NCBI RefSeq assembly: GCF_022134585.1
Contig: NZ_JAKNCT010000011.1
Location: 43,737-107,736 of the forward strand
Direction: 5' to 3'
Length of the DNA stretch: 64,000 nucleotides
Source of the DNA: Mesosutterella porci
GTDB taxonomy: Bacteria > Pseudomonadota > Gammaproteobacteria > Burkholderiales > Burkholderiaceae_F
Under the pieces are notes generated by a model, which saw nothing but the letters and a program-made list of their open reading frames with translations, ran no database searches and was not told the origin of the DNA. Of the stretch, positions 44,410-54,162 are shown in pieces (position 1 is the first letter of the stretch; each line of letters opens with the position of its first letter). The translations under genes were made by a program, and so were the position numbers.

Positions 44410-46191
44410 TCAGCCTGCGGCTGCGGCCACGCCGATGCCGTCTTTGAACTGGATATTGTACAAATGAGCATAAAGACCGCCCAGAGCCAGAAGCTGTTCG
44501 TGGGTTCCGGTTTCGCAGATCCTGCCCTTGTCGAGCACGACGATCCGGTCCGCGTCGCGGATGGTCGAGAGCCGGTGAGCCACCACAAAGACGGTGCGGC
44601 CGCCCATCAGCCGCTCAAGCGAGGACTCGATGTATTTCTCACTGTCCGTGTCGAGCGCGCTTGTCGCCTCATCGAGAAGCAGGATGGGTGCGTTCTTGAG
44701 CAGTGCACGCGCTATGGAAATCCTCTGCCTCTGCCCTCCGGAGAGCTTGGAGCCGGCCTCTCCGACCCTCGTGAGAAGCCCTTCGGGAAGCTCCTCGATC
44801 AGATCCGTGAGAAAGGCCGCCTGAGCCGCCCTCCGGATTTCATCCATCGACGCATCGGGTCTGCCGTAGGCGATGTTGGCTGCGATCGTGTCATCGAAGA
44901 TGACCACTTCCTGGCTCACCAGGGCAATCTGGCTGCGAAGCGACCGCAACGTGTAGTCCCTCACGTCCACGCCGTCGATCAGGATGCTACCCGAGTCAGG
45001 CTCCCAGAAGCGGGGAATCAGGTTGATCACCGTCGATTTTCCCGCCCCGGAGGGCCCCACAAGGGCAATCTTCTCCCCGGGCTTCACCTTCAGGGAGAAG
45101 TCCTCAAGGGCGCCCCTGGCCTCTGGGCCGTAACGCAGACTGACGCCCCGGAATTCGATATCGCCCCGGCAGGAAGACAGCTGCCTGCTGCCGGTCTCCC
45201 GCTCGAGAGGTTCCGAGAGCATGTCAAAAATAGAGTCGGCCGCCGCGCCCATTTTGGCGAGCGAACCGTTGAGGCCCGAGAGATGCCGGATCGCAGGCAT
45301 CAGCAGAAGCAGGGCCGCCAGATAGGTCGTGAACTGCCCCATCGTGAGCCTTCCGGCCTGCGCCTGCAGCAGCGCGACCACCAGAACCACCGCAACAGCC
45401 CCCATCGTCACGAGCTGTATGAGCGGGGTGCCCGCGCCCGCCACCTTCTGTTGCATCAGGTTGAGGCGCTTGAATTTCTCGCTTACGGCGGAAAACTTCC
45501 TTTTCTCGAATTCCTGGGCGCCGTAGATCTTGACGACCTTGTGCGCGTCAAAAAGCTGGAAGAGCGAGGCTGACATTTCCCCGATTGTGCCCTGCATCAT
45601 CTTGGTGTACTGGCGCATGCGGCGGCTGACCCAGCGGAGAATGACGGCGATGAGCGGGGCCATCACAAGCGTGACCGCCGTGAGCTTCCAGTCCTGATAG
45701 ATCAGCAGGCACATCAGGGCTGCAATCTGCAGCACATCGCGGATGATCAGGGTGAGCAGCCCCGAGGCACCCGAAAGCGCGTTGGAGGCTTCATAGAGGA
45801 ACTTCGAAATGATTTTCCCGGTGGAATATTTCTGGAAAACGCTCTCCGGCCAGTAGAGCACGTTGCCGATCATCATTTCCCGCAAATCGATCATGACCGA
45901 CTGGGACACGGCCTGCAGGCAGTAGCCGCTCAGGAAGGTGGAACTCCCATGCAGCAGGGCTATTCCCAGAAGAGCAGCGGGCGCCCAGTAGATGACGTTC
46001 GGATTGTGGTCGTAGAACCCCATGTCCGTGAGCTTTCCGAGAAGCATGGCAATAATCGAAGATGTCCCGGCCGTCACGGCGAGAGCGGCCGCGGCGGCGT
46101 AGATCCACTTTCGGTAAGGAAGCATCATTTTGAGGAGCCTCAGGATGTTGGGATCGCGGATGCTTCTCTTCGGGAGTATTTTTTTTGCCAT
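44410..46191 (-). CDS. msbA: Lipid A export ABC transporter MsbA
   Basis: 593-residue half-transporter, fused membrane and ATPase domains, flipping lipid A-core across the inner membrane. Six membrane helices occupy residues 20-300; Walker A GPSGAGKST, signature LSGGQRQRISIARALL, Walker B ILLLDEATSALD. The neighbours on the right are LPS-type glycosyltransferases, fitting this role. No lpxK follows, unlike E. coli. Confidence 0.92.
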   Translation of the reverse strand: MAKKILPKRSIRDPNILRLLKMMLPYRKWIYAAAAALAVTAGTSSIIAMLLGKLTDMGFYDHNPNVIYWAPAALLGIALLHGSSTFLSGYCLQAVSQSVMIDLREMMIGNVLYWPESVFQKYSTGKIISKFLYEASNALSGASGLLTLIIRDVLQIAALMCLLIYQDWKLTAVTLVMAPLIAVILRWVSRRMRQYTKMMQGTIGEMSASLFQLFDAHKVVKIYGAQEFEKRKFSAVSEKFKRLNLMQQKVAGAGTPLIQLVTMGAVAVVLVVALLQAQAGRLTMGQFTTYLAALLLLMPAIRHLSGLNGSLAKMGAAADSIFDMLSEPLERETGSRQLSSCRGDIEFRGVSLRYGPEARGALEDFSLKVKPGEKIALVGPSGAGKSTVINLIPRFWEPDSGSILIDGVDVRDYTLRSLRSQIALVSQEVVIFDDTIAANIAYGRPDASMDEIRRAAQAAFLTDLIEELPEGLLTRVGEAGSKLSGGQRQRISIARALLKNAPILLLDEATSALDTDSEKYIESSLERLMGGRTVFVVAHRLSTIRDADRIVVLDKGRICETGTHEQLLALGGLYAHLYNIQFKDGIGVAAAAG

Positions 46192-46309
46192 GCTTTTTCA
46201 GGCGGGAGTGTGGGTGGACGCTTTTTGTAAACGGGCGCAGCCGCTATCATATCCTTACCTGACTTTCTGCATCCCCTAAACTGCGTTTTCCGCATCATTC
46301 CCGCTCGCA

Positions 46310-47257
46310 ATGAAAATGCCCAAGACCGTCCTCTGCCGCCTGCCTAACCACGTGGGCGACTGCGTCATGACACTCCCGGCCCTCCGGCTGCTGGCCGACA
46401 GCGGCTTTACTCCCTGCCTGACCGGCAAACGCTTCGCCGAGGACCTGATGCTGGGCATGGGCTGGCGCTTCGATCCCATCGAAGGCCATGTGACGGAAGA
46501 TTTTTCAAGGATCAGAGAGCTCGCCCGCGATTTAGGCGGTCATCCCTGCGGGCTGCTCTTTCCTAATTCCCTCGGCTCGGCCCTGCTCTTTTGGATCGGC
46601 GGAGTCAGGTCGGCGGGCTTTCCCACCGACGGCCGGAGGCTCTTTCTTGACCGGCCTGTGCCAGAGCCCGGGCGGATGCACGAAGTCGAGCGCTTCTTCA
46701 CCGTGGCGCGCGAGGCCATCGAAGCCTGGGGCGGCTCCCCGGCAAGGAGCGCGCCCGAACCCGAGCTCGGGCTGAAGCTGCTCGCCCGGCACCGTGCGGC
46801 GGCGCGCAACATTCTCAGGGACCACGCCGTCAAGCAGCCCTACATCCTGCTCGCTCCGACGGCGCGCGGCAAGCACAAGGGAAAGAACAAATGCTGGCCG
46901 CACTTCAACGAGCTTGCAGAATTTCTCCGCGCACTGGGCTACACGCCTCTCATCCTGCCCTCCCCGAGCGAGAAAGAGGACGCGCGGCGGGCCTGCCCCT
47001 CGGCGACCATCCTGCCGCCCACGACCCTGGGCAACTACGCGGCGCTGTGCGAGCGCTCCGCTCTCGTCGTGGCCAATGACTCCGGGATCAGCCACGTGGC
47101 CGCCGGCGTCGGCGCCAGGCAGGTCACGCTGATCGGAGTAACCGACCGGGACCGCACCGGCCCGTGGAACCCGCGGGCCACTGTGCTCGGAACCAACGGA
47201 GCCTGGCCCGAAAAAGAGGAAGTTTTCGAAAAAATCAAGGAACTGCTCGACATCTGA
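46310..47257 (+). CDS. GT9-family (heptosyltransferase-like) glycosyltransferase
   Basis: 315 residues. The N-terminal LPNHVGDCVMTLPALRLLADSG is the usual ADP-heptose:LPS heptosyltransferase opening, and the C-terminal SALVVANDSGISHVAAGVGARQVTLIGVTD is the donor-site NDSG.xHxAA motif of GT9. It probably adds heptose to the LPS inner core. Whether it is WaaC, WaaF or another paralogue is undecided. It ends 14 bases before dnaE. Confidence 0.85.
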   Translation: MKMPKTVLCRLPNHVGDCVMTLPALRLLADSGFTPCLTGKRFAEDLMLGMGWRFDPIEGHVTEDFSRIRELARDLGGHPCGLLFPNSLGSALLFWIGGVRSAGFPTDGRRLFLDRPVPEPGRMHEVERFFTVAREAIEAWGGSPARSAPEPELGLKLLARHRAAARNILRDHAVKQPYILLAPTARGKHKGKNKCWPHFNELAEFLRALGYTPLILPSPSEKEDARRACPSATILPPTTLGNYAALCERSALVVANDSGISHVAAGVGARQVTLIGVTDRDRTGPWNPRATVLGTNGAWPEKEEVFEKIKELLDI

Positions 47258-47271
47258 GAGAGCTTAAAAAC

Positions 47272-50200
47272 ATGCAGCCTGCGTTCGTCCACCTTCGGTT
47301 TCACTCGGAGTACTCCATTACCGACGGCATCGTCCGGCTCAGCCCCGCCGTGAACAAAATGAAGGAGTGGGGCATCGGCGCCTTCGGACTGACCGACCTG
47401 ATGAACATGTTCGGCAGCGTCCGCTTTTACGAACAATGCCATAAAGCGGGAATCAAGCCCATTCTGGGCAGCGACCTGTGGATCACCAACGACGAGGACC
47501 GGCAGCATCCCTTCCGACTCACGGTCTACTGCATGAACCACGACGGGTACCACTCGCTTTGCGTGCTGCTGACCCGCGCCTGGCTTGAAAACCAGGTCGT
47601 CAAGGGAAGGGGCGAGGTGCGCGGCGAATGGCTTCAGGGCGACGGCAGCAAAGGCCTCATCGCCCTGTCAGGGGGACCGGATGGAGAAGTCCAGAGTTTT
47701 TTTTCCCGCGGCAAGCCCGAGCGCGCAAGAGAGGCGGCTCTTCGGCTCGCCGGCTACTTCCCGGACCGCTTCTACCTTGACCTGCAGAGGGCAGGACGCC
47801 CGGGAGACGAGGCGGGAGTGCGCTTTCTCTGCGCCCTGGCAGCGCAAGAGGGGCTGCCCGTAGTGGCGACTCATCCCGTGCAGTTCATGGAAGCGAAGGA
47901 CTTTATAGCCCACGAGGTGCGCGTCTGCATCGCCGAAGGCTACACGCTTGCCGATCCCCGCAGGCCCAGGCTCTTCACAGAAGATCAGTACCTGAAGTCT
48001 CCGCAGGAGATGATTGAGCTCTTCCGCGACATTCCAAGCGCCGTGGCCAACACCGTTGAAATCGCCAAGCGTTGCAACGTCGACGGCATCCTGAGCAAGC
48101 CCCAGCTGCCCCTCTTCGAAACCCCGGAGGGGATGACTCTGGACGACTACATCGACAAGCTCGCCCACGAGGGCCTCAGGGAAAGGCTCGAATTCCTGTA
48201 TCCGGACGAGCAGACCCTCAAGAAAGAATCTCCGCGCTATCTGCAACGGCTGGAATACGAACTCGGGATCATCAAGAAAATGAAGTTCCCGGGATACTTC
48301 CTCATCGTGCAGGAATTCATCAACTGGTCCAAGAATCACGGCGTGCCGGTCGGCCCGGGCCGCGGCTCCGGCGCCGGCTCGCTCGTGGCCTATTCGCTGC
48401 GCATCACGGATATCGACCCGCTGCACTATAACCTGCTCTTCGAGCGGTTCCTGAATCCGGAGCGCGTCTCAATGCCGGACTTCGACGTCGATTTCTGCCA
48501 GTGGAACCGCGACAAGACCATTCAGCACGTGAAGGAGAAGTACGGGGCAAGCGCCGTGAGCCAGATCGCGACCTTCGGCGCGATGAAGGCGAAGGCGATC
48601 GTGCGCGACGTCGGACGCGTGCTCGGAATGCCCTACGGCAAGGTCGACGACCTGGCCAAGCTCATCCCTGCGCCTCCCGGACAGGACGTCACGCTCGAAA
48701 GCGCCAAACAGATGGAGCCGGATTTTGCCGCTGCCATCGCAGGCGATGAGCAGTACCAGGAGCTCATGAAGCTCGCAATGCCGTTGGAGGGCATCACCCG
48801 GAATCTGGGCATGCATGCCGGCGGGGTGCTGATCGCCCCGGGGCCGCTCACGAACTTCTGCCCGCTGTACAACCAGGACGGCGCGCCGGAGAACACCATC
48901 AGCCAGTTTGACAAGCACGACGTCGAAAACGTCGGACTTGTGAAATTCGACTTTCTCGGCCTCACGACGCTCACGATCATCAACAAATGCGTCGAGTACA
49001 TCAACAAGCTGCACCCTGAGACCCGGTTCGACCTGCGCAGGATTCCGACCGACGACCCCGATACCCTCAGGCTGTTCCAGGAGGGCAACACCACCGCCGT
49101 CTTCCAGTTTGAATCGCCGGGCATGAGGCAGCTGCTGCGTCAGGCGCATCCGGACCGCATTGAGGACCTCGTCGCCTTGAACGCGCTCTATCGTCCCGGT
49201 CCGATGGAGATGATTCCGACCTACCTCGCTCGCAAGTCAGGCCGCGAGCCGGTCACCTACCTCGACGACCGCATGAGCTCCGTGCTGCAGGAAACCTACG
49301 GCATCATGGTCTACCAGGAGCAGGTGATGCAGGTCGCGCAGGTGATCGGCGGCTATACCCTGGGCGGAGCCGACCTTCTCCGGCGGGCGATGGGCAAGAA
49401 GCTCAAGCAGGAGATGGTCCGGCACCGGGCCATCTTCGTGGCAGGCGCGGCCAAGAACAACGTCAGCGAAAAGGTCGCAAACGAAATCTTCGACTTAATG
49501 GCGAAGTTCGCTGGCTACGGCTTCAACAAGTCGCACGCCGTCGCCTACAGCTACGTTGCCTACCAGACGGCGTACCTGAAGGCGCACCACACCGCCGCCT
49601 TCATGGCGGCCAACATGTGCCTGATCCTCACGGAGTCGGCCAAAATCCACTCCTTCATCGAGGATTTGAAGCTCTGGGGCATCAGGGTGCTTCCCCCCGA
49701 CATCAACAAGAGCGACTGGTTCTTCACCGTGCCCGATGAAAAGACCGTCCGCTACGGACTGGGCGGCATAAAGGGCGTCGGCGAAGCCTTCATCAACTCG
49801 ATGATGAAGGAGCGGGAGGAAAACGGCCCCTTCAAGGACCTCTTCAGCTTCTGCTCGCGCCTGAAGGCGCGCGACAGCGCGGGCATGTCCCGGCGGGCCC
49901 TCGAGGCGCTCATCAAGGCCGGTGCGTTCGACTCCGTCGACAGGGACCGAGCGAAACTGTTCGGCAACCTGACCCAGGCAATGAAGGCGGCCGCGGACAT
50001 GGTCGAATTCTCCGGACAGGGCAGCCTTTTCGGCGATGCAAGCGGTGCAGAGGCGATCGTCAACTGGGTTCCCGCCGAGCCTTGGAGCAAGCACGAGGAA
50101 CTGCTCAATGAAAAGGAGTTCATCGGTTTTTGCCTCACAGGCCACCTTTTCGATGAATGCCGCAGCGAAATCCGCCGCTTCTTCCCGACGACGATCCAGA

Positions 50201-50769
50201 AAGTCAATGCCGGTGGCAAAGGCTCCGCCCCCAAGGGCAAGGATGCGTACCGCAGAAGGGCGACCGTGAAAATCGCAGGCGTCGTCACGAACATCCGCCA
50301 GATTATGGGGAAAAGCGGCAAGATGGGTGCCGTCACTCTTGACGACGGCACCGGATCCATTGAGGCGCTCTGCTTTTCAAAAGTCTGGGATCAGTTCCGG
50401 GATGCCTTCAGGACCGATGAAATCGCGATCGTGAGCGGCTTCTCGCGCTGGGACGAAAAAAACGAAGCCGTCTCCTTCGTTGTGGACTCAGCCACGGACA
50501 TGCCCCGTTTCAGAGCCGAGCACCTGGCCTCTCTGTCGGTCTCACTCACCGAGGGGGCCGACCTTGACGGACTCGAGAGCCTTTTGAAAGAATCGGAGCA
50601 GAAGTCTTCCGGCTGCCCCGTCCTGTTTGAAATCAGCGCGGGCGGCAGCGTCGGCCAGATGGCCGTCTCCAGGCCTCAGCTGGTGTCGGCCGAGCAGTCG
50701 ATCCTCGACAGGATCGCCCACGTGCACGGCGTTGAAAAAGTCTTTTTCAGTTATTTGAACGAGCAGTGA
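47272..50769 (+). CDS. dnaE: DNA polymerase III subunit alpha
   Basis: 1165 residues, replicative polymerase. MQPAFVHLRFHSEYSITDG starts the PHP domain; 36 upstream in-frame codons lie inside the preceding gene and are not used. The polymerase core has GPGRGSGAGSLVAY and catalytic aspartates in PDFDVDFC, the fingers region and HHTAAFMAANM, then a helix-hairpin-helix and an OB domain (VKIAGVVTNIRQIMGKSGK). Partnered in the window by dnaQ and dnaX. Confidence 0.97.
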   Translation: MQPAFVHLRFHSEYSITDGIVRLSPAVNKMKEWGIGAFGLTDLMNMFGSVRFYEQCHKAGIKPILGSDLWITNDEDRQHPFRLTVYCMNHDGYHSLCVLLTRAWLENQVVKGRGEVRGEWLQGDGSKGLIALSGGPDGEVQSFFSRGKPERAREAALRLAGYFPDRFYLDLQRAGRPGDEAGVRFLCALAAQEGLPVVATHPVQFMEAKDFIAHEVRVCIAEGYTLADPRRPRLFTEDQYLKSPQEMIELFRDIPSAVANTVEIAKRCNVDGILSKPQLPLFETPEGMTLDDYIDKLAHEGLRERLEFLYPDEQTLKKESPRYLQRLEYELGIIKKMKFPGYFLIVQEFINWSKNHGVPVGPGRGSGAGSLVAYSLRITDIDPLHYNLLFERFLNPERVSMPDFDVDFCQWNRDKTIQHVKEKYGASAVSQIATFGAMKAKAIVRDVGRVLGMPYGKVDDLAKLIPAPPGQDVTLESAKQMEPDFAAAIAGDEQYQELMKLAMPLEGITRNLGMHAGGVLIAPGPLTNFCPLYNQDGAPENTISQFDKHDVENVGLVKFDFLGLTTLTIINKCVEYINKLHPETRFDLRRIPTDDPDTLRLFQEGNTTAVFQFESPGMRQLLRQAHPDRIEDLVALNALYRPGPMEMIPTYLARKSGREPVTYLDDRMSSVLQETYGIMVYQEQVMQVAQVIGGYTLGGADLLRRAMGKKLKQEMVRHRAIFVAGAAKNNVSEKVANEIFDLMAKFAGYGFNKSHAVAYSYVAYQTAYLKAHHTAAFMAANMCLILTESAKIHSFIEDLKLWGIRVLPPDINKSDWFFTVPDEKTVRYGLGGIKGVGEAFINSMMKEREENGPFKDLFSFCSRLKARDSAGMSRRALEALIKAGAFDSVDRDRAKLFGNLTQAMKAAADMVEFSGQGSLFGDASGAEAIVNWVPAEPWSKHEELLNEKEFIGFCLTGHLFDECRSEIRRFFPTTIQKVNAGGKGSAPKGKDAYRRRATVKIAGVVTNIRQIMGKSGKMGAVTLDDGTGSIEALCFSKVWDQFRDAFRTDEIAIVSGFSRWDEKNEAVSFVVDSATDMPRFRAEHLASLSVSLTEGADLDGLESLLKESEQKSSGCPVLFEISAGGSVGQMAVSRPQLVSAEQSILDRIAHVHGVEKVFFSYLNEQ

Positions 50770-50773
50770 GCTT

Positions 50774-51589
50774 ATGGATTCGAATTCGACGCAGCGGGAG
50801 CTTTTCCCACTCAGCATTGTCATCCTCACGAAAAACGTGGAGGATAAGCTCGAGGACTGCCTGAAGAGCTGCCAGTGGGTGGACGACATCCTCGTCGTCG
50901 ACTCCGGAAGCACGGACCGCACCATCGAAATTGCAAAATCCTTTGGCGCATACGTGATCAATCAAGGGTGGATGGGCTACGGGCCTCAGCGACGCTTTGC
51001 GGTGACGCAGGCCGCCCACGACTGGGTGTTCTGCATCGATGCGGATGAAAGGCTCACCCCGAAGCTGTCCGAATCCATCAGAAAAGCCCTGGCCGGCCGC
51101 ACCGAGGGCGACGACGGCGGTCCGCACGTCTACGCATGCTCGCGCCGCAACTGGTTCCTCGGAAGGTTTCTGCATCACGGCAACGGCTATCCGGACCGCC
51201 AGACCCGCTTCTTCAACCGCCGCTATGCACACTGGACCGACGATCCCATCGAAGAAAAGCTCGTTTCCAAGGAAGAGCCCGTAGTCCTCGACGGAGACCT
51301 GCTTCACTATCCGTCCAAGAGCATTGAGGAATTCCTGATCAAGCAGATGAAATTCGCCCATCTGCGGGCAGACTACCTGATGACCCAGAAAGCCCCCTCG
51401 GGGATTCTGCGTCTGTGTGTGAGCCCCGCTTTCCGCTTCATCAAATCCTATTTTTTCAAGCTTGGCTTTCTGGACGGGTTTCCTGGCTTCATCTACACCG
51501 CAGGCGGGTGCATTTACGCTTTCGTCAAGCACGCCATGCTGATCGAGATGTCCAGGAACCTGAAGGCCTCCCGAAACAACAGAAGCTGA
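50774..51589 (+). CDS. GT2 glycosyltransferase (WaaE/KdtX-like, LPS core)
   Basis: 271 residues. The nucleotide-sugar fold shows LSIVILTKNVEDKLEDCLKS, the DSGSTDRT motif and a DAD metal site (FCIDADERL), with the KdtX/WaaE-specific GWMGYGPQRRFA and YPDRQTRFFNRR. WaaE adds beta-1,4-glucose to the inner-core heptose in some enterics. With the GT9 gene and msbA it forms a local LPS group interrupted by dnaE, which it follows by four bases. Confidence 0.85.
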   Translation: MDSNSTQRELFPLSIVILTKNVEDKLEDCLKSCQWVDDILVVDSGSTDRTIEIAKSFGAYVINQGWMGYGPQRRFAVTQAAHDWVFCIDADERLTPKLSESIRKALAGRTEGDDGGPHVYACSRRNWFLGRFLHHGNGYPDRQTRFFNRRYAHWTDDPIEEKLVSKEEPVVLDGDLLHYPSKSIEEFLIKQMKFAHLRADYLMTQKAPSGILRLCVSPAFRFIKSYFFKLGFLDGFPGFIYTAGGCIYAFVKHAMLIEMSRNLKASRNNRS

Positions 51590-51790
51590 AAGAGCGATGA
51601 AAGGGAGACAGGGGAAGTAGCTCCAGGGCGGCGCGCCCCTGCCCTCAGCCCCGTCCATTTCTCTGAAATGCCCTGCATCGGGAGCAGGGCTTCGACCCCG
51701 GTGTGCGGACATCTGCGGGGCAAAGGCAGGAAAGGCAGGAAAGGCCGGGCTGGCGGGAACCGCAGGAGGTGTGCGGCAAAAGCCTGAAGA

Positions 51791-51825
51791 TAAAAGAAAA
51801 CCCGGACGTCTCAGGACAGCCCGGG
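51791..51825 (-). terminator. Terminator downstream of tRNA-Val
   Basis: CCCGG (51801-51805) pairs with CCGGG (51821-51825), with an inner GTC/GAC extension; the minus strand then reads TTTTCTTTTA. The 190 bases between this and the preceding glycosyltransferase gene hold nothing I recognise. Confidence 0.7.
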
Positions 51826-51834
51826 AAATCGTTA

Positions 51835-51909
51835 TGGTGCGCAGTACAGGGATTGAACCTGTGACCCCCGCCGTGTGAAGGCGATGCTCTACCTCTGAGC
51901 TAACTGCGC
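51835..51909 (-). tRNA. tRNA-Val (anticodon CAC)
   Basis: A full cloverleaf on the minus strand: acceptor GCGCAGT/ACTGCGC, discriminator A and encoded CCA, D arm GCTC/GAGC, anticodon stem TCGCC/GGCGG with loop TTCACAC giving anticodon CAC, and T arm ACAGG/CCTGT with TTCAATC loop. It decodes GUG. It stands alone, downstream of dnaQ. Confidence 0.95.
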
Positions 51910-51965
51910 AACTGAACAGATTTTCAATTTTATGTGTTTTTTTAGCATATGTCAAATTTTTGAAC

Positions 51966-52715
51966 TTAACCGGCTTTTCCGGCAGGCTCTCCGTCCGGCG
52001 CCGCGTCAGGATCAAGCCTCCAGAGGCACACTCCCTTGCAGGCTTTGTCAATTTTGTCAAGCTGCTCCTCATGGGCAGCCAGCTCTTCCTTTGAGGCTTT
52101 GATCACTTTCAGTAGCGAGGCGTCCGGCAGCGGCGGCAGGCTTTCCTTCCCGCCTTCCATCGCTCCCTGGTCGATCCTGAAGCTGTCCTGACCGCGGGTG
52201 AGCGCGATATAGACCTCGGCCAGCAGCTGCGCATCGAGCAGCGCTCCGTGCAGTGTTCTTGCGGTGCTGTCTATTCCAAACCGGGAGCAAAGTGCATCCA
52301 GCGTGTTTCTCTGACCGGGGAACTTTTTTCTCGCGATGGCAAGGCTGTCGGTTATCCTGCAGCTTTTTTCAAGCGGAGGCAGCCCGGCGCGCCGCAGCTC
52401 CATGTCGATGAACCCGACGTCAAACTCCGCATTATGAATGATGAGCTCAGAGCCTTCGACAAACTTGAGAAAATCAGGCGCGATTTCTGCGAAGCGAGGC
52501 TCCTTGGCGAGCCTCTCGGTCGTCAGTCCGTGCACTTTGACCACCTCCTCGGGAACTTCCCGCTCGGGGTTGATCAGCACGTGGTAGAGAAACTTCGAAT
52601 CGAGGGTGAATTTTCTCCCGTCGAGCTGCACGCAGCCGATCTCTACCAGTCGATCGCCTTTGTCGGCGTTAAGCCCTGTTGTTTCCGTATCAAGGCAGAT
52701 CTGCCTCATGGCCAT
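51966..52715 (-). CDS. dnaQ: DNA polymerase III subunit epsilon (proofreading exonuclease)
   Basis: 249 residues. DEDDh exonuclease motifs: ICLDTETTGLN, IIHNAEFDVGFIDMEL, and HGALLDAQLLAEVY. The C-terminal tail contacts the alpha subunit. MAMRQI is preferred as start because GGAG lies seven bases upstream; ATG at 52721, overlapping the rnhA stop, is the alternative. The rnhA-dnaQ pairing is conserved, although here both are on the same strand, unlike the divergent E. coli pair. Confidence 0.95.
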   Translation of the reverse strand: MAMRQICLDTETTGLNADKGDRLVEIGCVQLDGRKFTLDSKFLYHVLINPEREVPEEVVKVHGLTTERLAKEPRFAEIAPDFLKFVEGSELIIHNAEFDVGFIDMELRRAGLPPLEKSCRITDSLAIARKKFPGQRNTLDALCSRFGIDSTARTLHGALLDAQLLAEVYIALTRGQDSFRIDQGAMEGGKESLPPLPDASLLKVIKASKEELAAHEEQLDKIDKACKGVCLWRLDPDAAPDGEPAGKAG

Positions 52716-52717
52716 TT

Positions 52718-53233
52718 TCATTCTCCAAGAGACTTCAGCAGGGAGGCGAGCTCGGCGGACACCTTGTCACAGCGGGGCCTTCGGCCTTGAGCGGCCTCCA
52801 CTCCCCAGTTGGCCAGCCGGTCGGCCGCCTCGTTGTTCTCGACCCCGGCATGCCCCTTGACCCACTGCCAGCGGATGTCAAACCGCTGCACAAGAGCATC
52901 GAGCTTCTTCCAGTAAGCCTCGTTTTTGACGGGCTTGCGCCCTGCGGTTTTCCATCCCCGGGCCTTCCAGGCGGGGAGCCATTCGCTGATCCCGTTTTTT
53001 ACATACTGGCTGTCCGTGTGAATCACTATGGGGCAAGGACGCTTCAGGCTGGAGAGGGCCGCGATCACCGCCGCGAGTTCCATGCGGTTGTTTGTCGTGA
53101 CGGGCTCTCCTCCGTAAAGATCGAGCATGTGGCGGCCGTAGATCAGTCTCGCCCCCCATCCGCCCGGCCCCGGGTTGCCCTTGCAGGCCCCGTCGCTCCA
53201 GATTTCCAATTCACCGGTTCCGATCCCTGGCAT
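52718..53233 (-). CDS. rnhA: Ribonuclease HI
   Basis: About 171 residues from [12 protein letters not shown]. It degrades the RNA strand of RNA-DNA hybrids. The four carboxylates are in [40 protein letters not shown] and [13 protein letters not shown]. The C-terminus is about 15 residues longer than in E. coli. The start is uncertain by up to 22 codons. Confidence 0.93.
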   Translation of the reverse strand: MPGIGTGELEIWSDGACKGNPGPGGWGARLIYGRHMLDLYGGEPVTTNNRMELAAVIAALSSLKRPCPIVIHTDSQYVKNGISEWLPAWKARGWKTAGRKPVKNEAYWKKLDALVQRFDIRWQWVKGHAGVENNEAADRLANWGVEAAQGRRPRCDKVSAELASLLKSLGE

Positions 53234-53258
53234 ATTCTGACGCACCCCCTGCAGCCGC

Positions 53259-54128
53259 TTATCGGCCGGCTTCCCGACGGGCTCCGGCCTGAGCCGCAAA
53301 CCGCCGTCCGGCGACAGTTATTTTCCGATCGCTGAAAGACACCCGCCCGATGAGGCGCATGCCCTCGAGCACCTTCACCGCCGAAAGCATCATGACGCCT
53401 CCGAGCGAAGGCCACCAGCGGTCTCCCGCCTTGTCCATCCAGCGCCAGCTGTGCATGGCCGAGGCGCTCCGGCAGGGTGGCTCGTAGCAGCCGAAGGCAC
53501 CGCGGTCTATATCGAGCCCCAGTAGCCCGAACCAGTCCCGGAGTCGCGCGAGAGTGACGAGCGAGGAGCCGCTCGGAAGGTAGGGGCCTCCCAGCCCGAT
53601 GCCGCTCAGGCGCTGCCTCAGGCCCCAGAGGCTCAGCGGATTGAAAGCCGTTATGACAAGCCTCCCCTGCGGAACCAGCACCCGGGCGGCTTCCTTCAGG
53701 GTCCGGCGGGCCCGCTCGACGCTACCCGACAGCTCCAGAGCATGCGGCAGGACAATGAGATCCATGCTTTCGGAGGCGAAAGGCAGCTCGAAGGGCCTCG
53801 CATAAACGAAACCTCTCTGCTGCAGCCCGGGGTAGGCGGGAATTTTTTCTCCCGACACGGTGCAGACATGGGAGGCGATCCGGTTCGCCGCAAGAAAATC
53901 AATCTGAGGAATCCCCACCTGCAGAGCCCTGTATCCGAAGCTGTCCTCCACCACCCTGGCGACGCAGGCCTCCTCCCATTCGAAGGCCAGCCGGCCGGCC
54001 GGAGTATGCAGAAAATCGCATATTTTTAAATTTCTTTTGCCCACTGCCGCCGCACCGTCACAGAAAAAGAACCGTTTACCAAATCGCACATTTGCTTCTA
54101 TCGCTTGGGACAGCACATAGAGTACCAT
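53259..54128 (-). CDS. SAM-dependent methyltransferase (YafS-like)
   Basis: Up to 289 residues. The N-terminal [16 protein letters not shown] and the methyltransferase-11 blocks [21 protein letters not shown] and [25 protein letters not shown] are seen; the glycine-rich motif I ([15 protein letters not shown]) is poor. E. coli yafS lies at the same place next to rnhA, with the same weak motif. Substrate unknown. The true start may be further in, for example GTG at 54044 just before [11 protein letters not shown], because homologous similarity begins there. Confidence 0.8.
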   Translation of the reverse strand: MVLYVLSQAIEANVRFGKRFFFCDGAAAVGKRNLKICDFLHTPAGRLAFEWEEACVARVVEDSFGYRALQVGIPQIDFLAANRIASHVCTVSGEKIPAYPGLQQRGFVYARPFELPFASESMDLIVLPHALELSGSVERARRTLKEAARVLVPQGRLVITAFNPLSLWGLRQRLSGIGLGGPYLPSGSSLVTLARLRDWFGLLGLDIDRGAFGCYEPPCRSASAMHSWRWMDKAGDRWWPSLGGVMMLSAVKVLEGMRLIGRVSFSDRKITVAGRRFAAQAGARREAGR

Positions 54129-54162
54129 CTAACCACTGCAAACTGTTCTCGCTTTTCTTTCG

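Noticed and set aside
50747..52072. A 441-codon minus-strand frame covering the WaaE-like gene and the tRNA
   Set aside because: It runs antisense through two real features and across a tRNA; no recognisable domain.
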